Of a stretch of DNA of 12,445 nucleotides, positions 1-5,240 are shown piece by piece (within the stretch, counting starts at the first letter, position 1; each line of letters starts with the position of its first letter). The notes below the pieces were generated by a model, which saw nothing but the letters and a program-made list of their open reading frames with translations, was not told the DNA's origin and searched no databases. The stretch covers positions 1 to 12,445 of the forward strand of contig JAFTCU010000344.1 of assembly GCA_017454585.1 (NCBI GenBank), written 5' to 3'. Position numbers and translations under genes: made by a program. The stretch comes from Thermoguttaceae bacterium. Lineage in GTDB: Bacteria > Planctomycetota > Planctomycetia > Pirellulales > Thermoguttaceae.

Positions 1-495
1 AACCTTCTGGCTCCCGGCACGGAAGGCGGCGTCACGCGCTTCATGCCCTCCGGCGAGCAAATGTCCGTTTACGATGCGGCCGTAAAATACCGCGCGGAAA
101 ACGTTCCGCTCATCGTTCTGGCCGGGGCGGAATACGGGACCGGCTCGAGCCGCGACTGGGCCGCCAAGGGCGCGTGCCTGCTGGGCGTGCGTGCGGTCAT
201 CGCTCAGAGTTACGAGCGCATCCACCGCAGCAATCTGGTCGGGATGGGCGTTTTGCCGCTCCAGTTCCAGAACAGTGAGTCGTGGCAGTCGCTCGGCCTG
301 ACGGGCGAGGAGGTCTTCGACATTCAGTTCGACATGAAATCGCTGAAACCCGGGCAGACGCTGGCCGTGACGGCGAAAAAGGCCAACGGGACGGAGATCA
401 CGTTCAACACGACGGTCCGGATCGACACGCCGGTCGAGATCGAGTACTACCGCAACGGTGGGATCCTTCAGACGGTCCTGAGGAAACTGCTCTAA
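1..495 (+). CDS. acnA: Aconitate hydratase, AcnA/IRP1 type (3' end only)
   Basis: The reading frame is open from base 1, so this is the C-terminal ~164 residues of a longer protein of usually about 900 residues. Aconitase interconverts citrate and isocitrate in the TCA cycle through a [4Fe-4S] cluster in the cytoplasm. The fragment is the C-terminal swivel domain. It starts with [14 protein letters not shown] and contains [16 protein letters not shown], whose SSR residues contribute to the substrate site in this family, followed by the highly conserved block [18 protein letters not shown]. The order and spacing match bacterial AcnA and eukaryotic IRP1 rather than AcnB, which has its swivel domain at the N-terminus. 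The stop is TAA at 493-495. No T-tract terminator follows; a palindromic repeat begins six bases after the stop. The cluster-ligand cysteines lie upstream, outside the window, so they cannot be checked. Confidence 0.96.
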   Translation, partial: NLLAPGTEGGVTRFMPSGEQMSVYDAAVKYRAENVPLIVLAGAEYGTGSSRDWAAKGACLLGVRAVIAQSYERIHRSNLVGMGVLPLQFQNSESWQSLGLTGEEVFDIQFDMKSLKPGQTLAVTAKKANGTEITFNTTVRIDTPVEIEYYRNGGILQTVLRKLL

Positions 496-501
496 ATCTT
501 G

Positions 502-614
502 AAAGGCTCCCTCTTTGAGGGGGCTGGCGAGCGCAGCGAGACTGGGGGAGTGAGGTGTGTTCCATTCAACTCCCCCCGGCCCTTCGGGCCACCCCCCTCG
601 ATGAGGAGGGCTTT
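502..614. repeat. Near-palindromic dispersed repeat (MITE/REP-like)
   Basis: A 113-base imperfect inverted repeat fills the gap between the aconitase and PTPS genes. The outer arms 502-528 and 588-614 match at 21 of 27 positions when one is reverse-complemented, both starting AAAG and sharing GAGGGGG and TGGC. A second pair, TGGGGGAGT at 543-551 and ACTCCCCCC at 569-577, flanks a central spacer. Within the right half, GGCCCTTCGGGCC (578-590) is a small hairpin; the left half carries a different insert (GAGCGCAGCGAGAC). Two arms of the same design but different loops suggest a mobile-type repeat rather than a gene-specific structure. No transposase is encoded here, so any mobility would be in trans. 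It contains no T-tract, so it is not a classical terminator. Confidence 0.75.
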
Positions 615-620
615 AAATTA

Positions 621-626
621 AAGGAG
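621..626 (+). promoter_or_regulatory. Ribosome binding site fixing the PTPS start
   Basis: AAGGAG lies six bases before the ATG at 633. An in-frame GTG at 555 would add 26 residues, but that extension would be encoded by the palindromic repeat and has no comparable site in front of it. Confidence 0.8.
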
Positions 627-632
627 TCGCCC

Positions 633-1358
633 ATGGAAAAAACATTCAAAATCCGCCTGGATGCCGCGACGCAGACGTTTTCCGCCGCGCATTTCATCAC
701 TTACGATTCGAACCACTGCGAGCCACTGCACGGGCATGATTTTCACTGCACGGTCGAGCTGGAGCAGCCGCTGAACTCCGCCGGGTACGTCGTGGATTTT
801 GTCCCGTTTTCTGAAAGTCTGCACGAGATCCTGAAAAAGCTGGACCACAAAACGCTCCTGCAGGGGGAAAACCCGAAATTCAGATTCACCATGACCGAAA
901 AAGAGCCGGAGGAAACGCCCGGCACGATGGACTGGCTGAACCGCGTCGGCGGGTGGCTCTCCTCGGTGAACGAATACAAAGACCCGGAAAAGGAACTGAC
1001 CTCGGACGATTATTTCCAGAAAATGGCCCAGATGGTCAGCGCGAGCGTCAACCCGACCAAAGAAACGGCCCCGAAAGAAGAAACGGAAGCCACGAAAGCC
1101 GACGAGATCTCCAACGGCATGGCCCCGATGGAGGTCGAGCTGGAAGTGCGTTTCGGGTCGCGCCGGTGGGTTTTTCCGCTCGAGGAATGCGTCATTCTGC
1201 CGATCTTCAACACGACGGCGGAACTTCTGGCCGCGTACGTCGCCGAGCAGCTCACGCAGGCCCCCCCCCTGGCGGACGGCCAATGGACCCGCCTGACGGT
1301 CGAAGTGGAAGAAGCGCCGGGAATGAAGGGCGTGTGCGAGGTTTTAAGTAGTCAGTAG
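633..1358 (+). CDS. 6-pyruvoyl-tetrahydropterin synthase / QueD-family protein with central insert
   Basis: A 241-residue member of the PTPS/6-carboxytetrahydropterin synthase family, cytoplasmic enzymes that convert dihydroneopterin triphosphate in pterin or queuosine synthesis. The zinc-site pattern is present: His20 (SAAHF), His33 and His35 (HGHDF), with the catalytic Cys at 29 in CEPLHGH. LDHKTLL at 70-76 supplies the Asp-His pair, NTTAE at 193-197 is the family's second conserved block, and RLTVEVEE (220-227) holds the Glu expected at the pterin pocket. Family members are typically about 120-150 residues; here about 85 extra residues, acidic and Lys/Glu-rich with low complexity, separate the LDHK and NTTAE halves. 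No other queuosine or folate gene is visible nearby, so the exact product is uncertain. The last codons (AGT AGT CAG TAG) come from a heptamer repeat, so the original C-terminus may have differed. Confidence 0.88.
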   Translation: MEKTFKIRLDAATQTFSAAHFITYDSNHCEPLHGHDFHCTVELEQPLNSAGYVVDFVPFSESLHEILKKLDHKTLLQGENPKFRFTMTEKEPEETPGTMDWLNRVGGWLSSVNEYKDPEKELTSDDYFQKMAQMVSASVNPTKETAPKEETEATKADEISNGMAPMEVELEVRFGSRRWVFPLEECVILPIFNTTAELLAAYVAEQLTQAPPLADGQWTRLTVEVEEAPGMKGVCEVLSSQ

Positions 1359-1361
1359 TCA
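1347..1361 (+). repeat. Solo heptamer repeat (AGTAGTC)2 spanning a stop codon
   Basis: AGTAGTCAGTAGTCA is two tandem copies of a heptamer. The same heptamers form the ends of the palindromic element at 2156-2264. Here it supplies the last three sense codons and the TAG stop (1356-1358) of the PTPS-family gene. It may be a remnant or a single end of that element. Confidence 0.7.
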
Positions 1362-1440
1362 TTGGAAGTTTGATGTGAAGATCACTCCCAAGAGGAGCAG
1401 ACAGCGTTGTATTCTGGATATGTTTAGACTGTAATGAATA

Positions 1441-1469
1441 GGACCCTCAGGAGGAGGGTCCGTTTTTTT
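1441..1469 (+). terminator. Rho-independent terminator after the PTPS gene
   Basis: A perfect 8-bp stem, GGACCCTC (1441-1448) with GAGGGTCC (1454-1461), encloses a 5-base loop and is followed by seven T (1463-1469). It ends the transcript about 80 bases after the PTPS stop. The 80 bases in between (1362-1440) hold nothing I recognise. Confidence 0.9.
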
Positions 1470-1492
1470 CTGGAAATGTCAGTGACACGGTA

Positions 1493-1520
1493 TTGACGAA
1501 TTCCTTGCTTGTGGTATAAT
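1493..1520 (+). promoter_or_regulatory. Sigma-70-type promoter of the small AT-rich gene
   Basis: TTGACG (1493-1498), a 16-base spacer, then TATAAT (1515-1520). It predicts a start near 1527 and therefore a leader of about 220 bases before the ATG at 1749. The core TGGTATAATTCA recurs around the -10 of the next unit at 2055-2066. Confidence 0.75.
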
Positions 1521-1748
1521 TCAAATGCGGACATGGTTCTACTCGTGTATATGGTTTGCTGTTTTTTACATTATACACTAAACCTGTTCGCGTTTTAATT
1601 ATTTTTCCGGTACGCGGTTACCGGATGAACCTTTTTAGGTATTGGAAGCTACTTAAAAATGCCGATAATTAAGGCATATATAGTAGTGCGAAGATTTTTA
1701 TATTTCATAATAGTATGTCTTTGCGGTTTATTCAAAGAGGAGATATCT
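1521..1748 (+). other. Long AT-rich leader with a hairpin
   Basis: About 220 bases between the predicted promoter and the best start codon. It contains a perfect 6-bp hairpin, CCGGTA (1607-1612) with TACCGG (1619-1624), and is far richer in A+T than the surrounding genes. The stretch 1659-1748 is also open in the frame of the downstream gene. I recognise no riboswitch or known ncRNA, but a leader this long with a stem could be regulatory. Confidence 0.35.
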
Positions 1749-1997
1749 ATGTATTCTTTATCAGAAATAAATAATATGGCACGCTCTGGATTCAAGGGTA
1801 CCTTCATTAACGGTGCCTACACAATTATTATTGAAGGAACAAAGGTTAGGATTATGAGTCCTTCTGCGTGGACCATCACGACTTTATGGGACCCTATCAG
1901 GATTCCACCTAGTGACGGGTGGAAACTTGTTAAATCCTCCGAGGAAGAGGATCGAGAACTTGAAAAGGCTCTCGAAGAGGACATGCGTAATCATTAG
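1749..1997 (+). CDS. Small unrecognised protein (82 aa), AT-rich
   Basis: I do not recognise this family. It is supported by a full set of signals: a promoter at 1493-1520, AGAGGAG (1736-1742) six bases before the ATG, and a terminator 5 bases after the stop. The protein has a short helical start (MYSLSEINNMARSG), a beta-rich middle with paired strands (GTFINGAYTIIIEGTKVRIMS), a W-T-I-T-T-L-W-D segment, and a strongly acidic C-terminal helix (SSEEEDRELEKALEEDMRNH). This resembles small phage- or plasmid-type proteins in style only. An in-frame ATG at 1659 would add 30 residues with a hydrophobic segment (YFIIVCLCGLF), giving a membrane-anchored form, but its ribosome site is poor (GGAAG ten bases away). 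Its base composition differs clearly from its neighbours and hints at foreign origin. Confidence 0.65.
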   Translation: MYSLSEINNMARSGFKGTFINGAYTIIIEGTKVRIMSPSAWTITTLWDPIRIPPSDGWKLVKSSEEEDRELEKALEEDMRNH

Positions 1998-2001
1998 TAT
2001 A

Positions 2002-2028
2002 AGTCCCGCTTTGTGCGGGCTTTTTTTT
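2002..2028 (+). terminator. Rho-independent terminator after the small gene
   Basis: CCCGC (2005-2009) pairs with GCGGG (2015-2019), extendable by AG/CT with one bulged base, followed by eight T (2021-2028). Confidence 0.85.
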
Positions 2029-2033
2029 ACCTA

Positions 2034-2062
2034 TTAGAACTTTTGCCTTTCGATGGTATAAT
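2034..2062 (+). promoter_or_regulatory. Predicted promoter of the 47-aa ORF
   Basis: TTAGAA (2034-2039), a 17-base spacer, and a perfect TATAAT (2057-2062). The -35 is weak. It begins directly after the preceding terminator, so a new unit starts here. Confidence 0.6.
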
Positions 2063-2101
2063 TCACCTATTGTCAGACGCACTACCATCCAAGGAGAGAT
2101 T

Positions 2102-2245
2102 ATGCCTGTAGTCAGACCAAACCCGGATAAAACACTTGCTTCAGTACCTGTGACGGTAGTCAGTAGTCAGCGTTTCGGCTGCGCCGAAATAAGGGATTCG
2201 GTTCCTCGCTTGCATTCCCATTTTCTGCCGAAGGCAGAACGCTGA
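2102..2245 (+). CDS. Very small ORF (47 aa) fused into a palindromic repeat
   Basis: ATG at 2102 is preceded by AAGGAG (2091-2096) five bases upstream and by a TATAAT promoter, so initiation here is plausible. The first ~18 residues, MPVVRPNPDKTLASVPVT, are encoded by unique DNA. From about residue 19 the frame reads through the palindromic element (VVSSQRFGCAEIRDS...), and the stop TGA at 2243-2245 lies in its right arm. The most likely explanation is a short gene whose 3' end was replaced or extended when the repeat inserted. I recognise no homology. It could also be a non-coding transcript with a chance ORF. Confidence 0.4.
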   Translation: MPVVRPNPDKTLASVPVTVVSSQRFGCAEIRDSVPRLHSHFLPKAER

Positions 2246-2264
2246 CTACTGACTACTGACTACT
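2156..2264. repeat. Palindromic element with heptamer ends and internal hairpins
   Basis: The 19-base arms 2156-2174 (GTAGTCAGTAGTCAGCGTT) and 2238-2256 are perfect inverted repeats. The outer part of each arm is built of tandem GTAGTCA/TGACTAC heptamers; the right side has a third copy reaching 2264. Two internal hairpins, TTTCGGC/GCCGAAA (2173-2189) and TTCTGCC/GGCAGAA (2223-2239), each with a 3-base loop, would give a branched or cruciform fold. It lies between convergent genes, the 47-aa ORF and uppP, and abuts the uppP stop codon. No transposase is present. It resembles non-autonomous palindromic repeats (MITE or REP class); I cannot assign a family. Confidence 0.8.
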
Positions 2265-3085
2265 CATAAAACGAGCATCAGGATCCCCACCGGGATCAGG
2301 TAAACGGCGAACCAGCCGATGCACCTCGTGCGCAGAATACGCACCAAAAGCGCCAGCGCACAAAAGCTCACGACGAAACAGACCACGAACGAAATGACGA
2401 GCGGGAGGAGCCCCACGTCCGATGGGGTACCATTTTTCAGAAGTTTCAAAACTTCTGCAGCGCCTGCCGCGCCAATCGCAGGAATGGCGAGCAGGAACGA
2501 AAAAGTCCCAGCCTGCTGACGGGTCAGTCCCGCCCAAAGACCAGCCGTGATCGTCGAGCCGCTTCTGGAAAGGCCCGGCAGGACCGCCAGCGCCTGCATG
2601 CAGCCGATTCCAAAGGCTCGCAGAGGCGAAAGCGTTTTCAAGTTCCGCCGCAGTTTTTTCTCGTGCATCACCTTCGGGTCCTGACGTGAAAGCCTTTGGG
2701 CGAAAATCAAAAGCCCCGCCGTGACGAGCATCATGACGCCCGTCACCTGCACGTTCTGGAGGATCGCGTCAAATTCTTCCTCAAAACAGACTTTTGCCAA
2801 AACACCAACGATTCCGACAGGGATGGTTCCGAAAATCAACAGTTTCACCAGTGGCCAGTCGTTTCCCATGAGCATCCGAAGTACCGGGCGCCAGTAGTAG
2901 CACAGAATCGCCATCAGTGAAGCGAGATGAAACAGAACTTCCAGCGTCACAGGCTCCTCAAGTGAGCCCCAGCCAACCCGCTCAAAAATCTGATTCAAAA
3001 AAGCCATGTGGCCCGAGGAACTGACCGGCAAAAACTCGGTAATTCCCTGAAGGATCGCCATGAAAATGGTTTGTAAATAAATCAT
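2264..3085 (-). CDS. uppP: Undecaprenyl-diphosphatase (UppP/BacA)
   Basis: A 273-residue polytopic inner-membrane phosphatase that regenerates undecaprenyl phosphate, the lipid carrier for peptidoglycan and other envelope polymers; extra copies confer bacitracin resistance. Both signature motifs are present: QGITEFLPVSSSGH (13-26), with Glu17 and His26, and PGLSRSGSTI (170-179), with the catalytic-type Arg174. The rest is hydrophobic helices, with a charged loop around 130-152 (RLSRQDPKVMHEKKLRRNLK). Length is normal for the family. The ATG at 3083-3085 is preceded by an AGGAG-type site about 11 bases upstream. It follows rsmD by 43 bases on the same strand, so the two may be co-transcribed. 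The stop TGA (2264-2266) directly meets the palindromic element. Presence of uppP supports a peptidoglycan-based envelope. Confidence 0.96.
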   Translation of the reverse strand: MIYLQTIFMAILQGITEFLPVSSSGHMAFLNQIFERVGWGSLEEPVTLEVLFHLASLMAILCYYWRPVLRMLMGNDWPLVKLLIFGTIPVGIVGVLAKVCFEEEFDAILQNVQVTGVMMLVTAGLLIFAQRLSRQDPKVMHEKKLRRNLKTLSPLRAFGIGCMQALAVLPGLSRSGSTITAGLWAGLTRQQAGTFSFLLAIPAIGAAGAAEVLKLLKNGTPSDVGLLPLVISFVVCFVVSFCALALLVRILRTRCIGWFAVYLIPVGILMLVL

Positions 3086-3128
3086 CCTGAAAACCGCTCC
3101 TGAAATAATTCGGGCTTCTCATTACTCT

Positions 3129-3821
3129 TTATTTCTGAAGAATGCCCAAAACTGCCGGTGGGTACGCCCGAATATCCCACTCACCAAAGGATTCCAGAAC
3201 AGTCCAGTCGAAAGTCGTATCCGACTCCACGACCAAAACACTTTGAGCTGGCGCCTGTTCATACAAATGGGTCAGAAGTTCCAGAAGGTCCTCCATCCTT
3301 TCCTGAAAGAAAAAATAGGGCGGCGAACAAAAAATGAGCCAAGGGTGATCTTTCGGAAGAGGCTGTTCCTTTTTGTAATGCAGAAAAACGTCCCCCGCAA
3401 AAACCTGAGCCTGCGATTCAAGCCCCAGCGAAGCGATGTTTTGCCTGATGATTCGGACGGTTGGAAAATGCTGCTCTGTAAAAACCGCTCCAACGGCTCC
3501 ACGGCTGAGCGCTTCCAGACCAAGTGCGCCGGTTCCGCCGAAAAGGTCAAGAACGAATGAGTCTTTCACGTACGAATGGATCAGATTAAAAGCCGCCTCG
3601 CGAACACGATCCTTCATCGGGCGAAGACGCCGGTCTCCCAGGTAGCTCAGTTTGCTTCCGCGAAATTTTCCTCCGATGATGCGCAAACCAACCGGATCAA
3701 CCTCCATCGAGTATGACCCGACATTTCGACCCGCTTTTCGGGAAGGATTATTTGAAGGGGTTGATTTTCCCCCGGATTTATACGGGACGATCTGAGATTT
3801 CCTGGGATTGGGTCTGGCCAT
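3129..3821 (-). CDS. rsmD: 16S rRNA (guanine-966 N2)-methyltransferase, RsmD family
   Basis: A 230-residue SAM-dependent methyltransferase that modifies a guanine of 16S rRNA during small-subunit assembly. Family marks are LRIIGGKFRGSKL (46-58), RLRPMKDRVREAAFNLI (65-81), the SAM-binding motif I VLDLFGGTGALGLEALSRGA (90-109), and the motif IV loop CSPPY (165-169). RsmD normally has DPPY or DPPF at motif IV, so the Ser is unusual though compatible with the wider (D/N/S)PP(Y/F) class. The N-terminal ~40 residues are basic and low in complexity (MARPNPRKSQ...), which could help bind RNA. I chose the ATG at 3819-3821 because AGAAGGA lies just before it. The longer frame from 3947 would start inside the terminator of the upstream gene. 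A weak TATTAT at 3864-3869 may be its -10. Confidence 0.9.
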   Translation of the reverse strand: MARPNPRKSQIVPYKSGGKSTPSNNPSRKAGRNVGSYSMEVDPVGLRIIGGKFRGSKLSYLGDRRLRPMKDRVREAAFNLIHSYVKDSFVLDLFGGTGALGLEALSRGAVGAVFTEQHFPTVRIIRQNIASLGLESQAQVFAGDVFLHYKKEQPLPKDHPWLIFCSPPYFFFQERMEDLLELLTHLYEQAPAQSVLVVESDTTFDWTVLESFGEWDIRAYPPAVLGILQK

Positions 3822-3945
3822 GGCTGGTTCCTTCTGATTGACAAACAGATTCCTGTTTTTCTCATAATACACAATAATCCATTTTAAAGAAAGAGGAAGT
3901 CCCCGTTTTTTAGACAAAAAGCTCCAAAAGAGATCGTTTCCAAAC

Positions 3946-3973
3946 AAAAAACGCGGCCAGAATCCTGACCGCG
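3946..3973 (-). terminator. Rho-independent terminator of the repeat-protein gene
   Basis: Read on the minus strand, CGCGGTCAG (3973-3965) pairs with CTGGCCGCG (3960-3952), with one G-T pair and a 4-base loop, followed by six T (3951-3946). It lies 35 bases after the stop at 4008 and isolates that gene from rsmD. Confidence 0.9.
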
Positions 3974-4007
3974 CCCGAAATTAATTCCTCATGGAATCAT
4001 TTTTTGT

Positions 4008-4844
4008 TCATTTGCAGCGATAGAAACGCGGAACATAAACCGGACGAGCGACTTTCTGGCACGGAACGCAAGCATGTTTCGCATCGTCATCATCGTCGTC
4101 TTTTTCTTCAGCTGCCTTGGCTTTGGCTTCAGCTTCGGCTTTGGCCTTTGCTTCAGCTTCGGCCTTGGCTTTGGCTTCAGCTTCGGCTTTAGCCTTTGCT
4201 TCAGCTTCGGCCTTGGCTTTGGCTTCGGCTTCAGCTTTGGCTTTTTCTTCAGCAGCTTTCTTTTCGGCTTCGGCTTTGGCCTTTGCTTCAGCTTCGGCCT
4301 TGGCTTTGGCTTCAGCTTCTGCCTTGGCTTTGGCTTCAGCTTCTGCTTTGGCTTTTTCTTCAGCAGCTTTCTTTTCAGCGTCGGCCTTAGCTTTTGCTTC
4401 GGCTTCAGCCTTGGCTTTGGCTTCAGCTTCGGCCTTGGCTTTGGCTTCAGCTTCAGCTTTGGCTTTTGCTTCAGCTTCGGCCTTGGCTTTTGCTTCAGCT
4501 TCGGCTTTGGCTTTTGCTTCAGCTTCGGCCTTGGCTTTTTCTTCAGCAGCCTTGGCTTCTTCAGCGGCTTTTTCTGCAACTTCCTCAGCGGCTTCTTTAG
4601 CGTCCTCAGCAGCCTCTTTCACGGCTTCTTTCGCTTCCTCAGCAGCCTCTTTAGCTCCCTCAGCAGCTTCTTTCACCGCTTCTTTCGCTTCTTCGACGGC
4701 TTCTTTAGCGGCCGGTTCTGCGGCTTTTTCTTCGGCCACAACGGCAGGAGCGTCTTCAATAACGGACTCAGCCTCATCAGCCTGCGCTGCCGCAACAAAA
4801 GCGGAAATGCCCATAATGGACAGAACAACCATCAATTTTCGCAT
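4008..4844 (-). CDS. Secreted Ala/Glu/Lys octapeptide-repeat protein with C-terminal Cys module
   Basis: A 278-residue protein with a clear signal peptide, MRKLMVVLSIMGISAFVAAAQA, probably cut before DE. Three zones follow. Residues 53-88 are two copies of an 18-residue helical unit (AKEAVKEAAEGAKEAAEE, then the same with D for G). Residues 103-244 are about fourteen exact copies of KAKAEAEA, broken twice by KKAAEEK 37 residues apart. The tail is six Asp (249-254) followed by AKHACVPCQKVARPVYVPRFYRCK, with three Cys. The middle resembles the TolA helical stalk and could be a long single helix with Glu-Lys i to i+4 pairs, or a beta-type assembly. There is no transmembrane segment after the signal. 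The ATG at 4842-4844 has AAAGGA eight bases upstream; an ATG at 4883 would start just after the promoter and destroy the signal peptide. Function unknown; a periplasmic spacer or extracellular structural protein is an inference. Confidence 0.82.
   Translation of the reverse strand: MRKLMVVLSIMGISAFVAAAQADEAESVIEDAPAVVAEEKAAEPAAKEAVEEAKEAVKEAAEGAKEAAEEAKEAVKEAAEDAKEAAEEVAEKAAEEAKAAEEKAKAEAEAKAKAEAEAKAKAEAEAKAKAEAEAKAKAEAEAKAKAEAEAKAKADAEKKAAEEKAKAEAEAKAKAEAEAKAKAEAEAKAKAEAEKKAAEEKAKAEAEAKAKAEAEAKAKAEAEAKAKAEAEAKAKAEAEAKAKAAEEKDDDDDDAKHACVPCQKVARPVYVPRFYRCK
4113..4538 (-). repeat. 24-bp tandem repeat array (KAKAEAEA codons)
   Basis: In-frame 24-base units encode the octads of residues 103-244. 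Units differ at synonymous positions (GCC/GCT/GCA, GAA/GAG, AAA/AAG), so the array is not freshly amplified, while the protein sequence is almost perfectly kept. This implies selection on the peptide or gene conversion between similar units. Confidence 0.9.
4581..4688 (-). repeat. 54-bp tandem duplication (18-residue helical unit)
   Basis: Two adjacent copies (4635-4688 and 4581-4634) encode the 18-residue units at residues 53-88, which differ by one amino acid (G to D). The unit length gives five full alpha-helical turns, consistent with a regular helix. Confidence 0.75.
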
Positions 4845-4898
4845 TTTTTTAATCCTTTCATAAAACAAAGTTGACACTTCCATCCAAGTGTTTTATTT

Positions 4899-4927
4899 AT
4901 TATAATTAATTTTAAAGATTTTATCAA
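4899..4927 (-). promoter_or_regulatory. Promoter of the octapeptide-repeat gene
   Basis: On the minus strand, TTGATA (4927-4922), a 17-base spacer, and a perfect TATAAT (4904-4899). This predicts a start near 4892 and a leader of about 48 bases, and it argues for the ATG at 4844 over the one at 4883. Confidence 0.8.
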
Positions 4928-5147
4928 GTATCCCCATCTTAATTATTTGGAAAAATCCGCAAAATTTTCCAAAAAAATTAAGGGAAATTTTGTCGGAAAA
5001 TAACAATCCAAACCAAATAATCTTTTCGGCCTGCGAAATCCTTGAAATTAATTCTCAGGAAACGATTCTTAAAAGTGATACAACCGGTAAAATTTTCAAA
5101 ATTACTATTTACAAGACAAACAAACTTGTTTATATTATATAACGTAA
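4928..5147. other. AT-rich intergenic region between divergent genes
   Basis: This is the core of a ~400-base gap between divergently transcribed genes. Besides the two promoters it holds an 8-bp hairpin, TTGGAAAA (4947-4954) with TTTTCCAA (4965-4972), on an A-rich background. Short frames here have no ribosome sites and look random. I see no RNA gene. Confidence 0.5.
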
Positions 5148-5153
5148 TATAAT
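5126..5153 (+). promoter_or_regulatory. Predicted promoter of the AMMECR1-MEMO gene, overlapped by a palindrome
   Basis: TTGTTT (5126-5131), a 16-base spacer, and TATAAT (5148-5153). The spacer and -10 are covered by an inverted repeat, TTATATTA (5130-5137) and TAATATAA (5145-5152), which could be an operator. The predicted leader is about 80 bases. Confidence 0.55.
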
Positions 5154-5240
5154 AACCCATCGAGGAAATGCGGATCAAATTTTATTTATGGGAAACTTCG
5201 ATCAAATCGATGACTGGGTTTCCAGGAACAGAGGTCTTTC

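Noticed and set aside
618..1283. Minus-strand 221-aa open frame
   Set aside because: Antisense shadow of the PTPS-family gene; Arg/Phe-rich, no motif.
2156..2264. Possible small CRISPR array in the heptamer repeats
   Set aside because: The repeats are 7 bases without spacers and the structure is an inverted repeat.
3822..3947. N-terminal extension of RsmD
   Set aside because: It would begin inside the upstream gene's terminator, has no ribosome site, and a good site precedes the ATG at 3821.
4074..4874. Long plus-strand open frames opposite the repeat protein
   Set aside because: They translate to FGFSFGL- or ASASALA-type periodic sequences, which are the mirror of the KAKAEAEA codons; signal peptide, promoter, ribosome site and terminator all support the minus strand.
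4871..4876. Plus-strand TTGACA near the repeat-protein gene
   Set aside because: The nearest TATAAT on the plus strand is 24 bases away, too far; the minus-strand promoter explains the area better.
4978..5178. Minus-strand 66-aa open frame in the AT-rich gap
   Set aside because: No ribosome site or homology; lies across the divergent promoter region.
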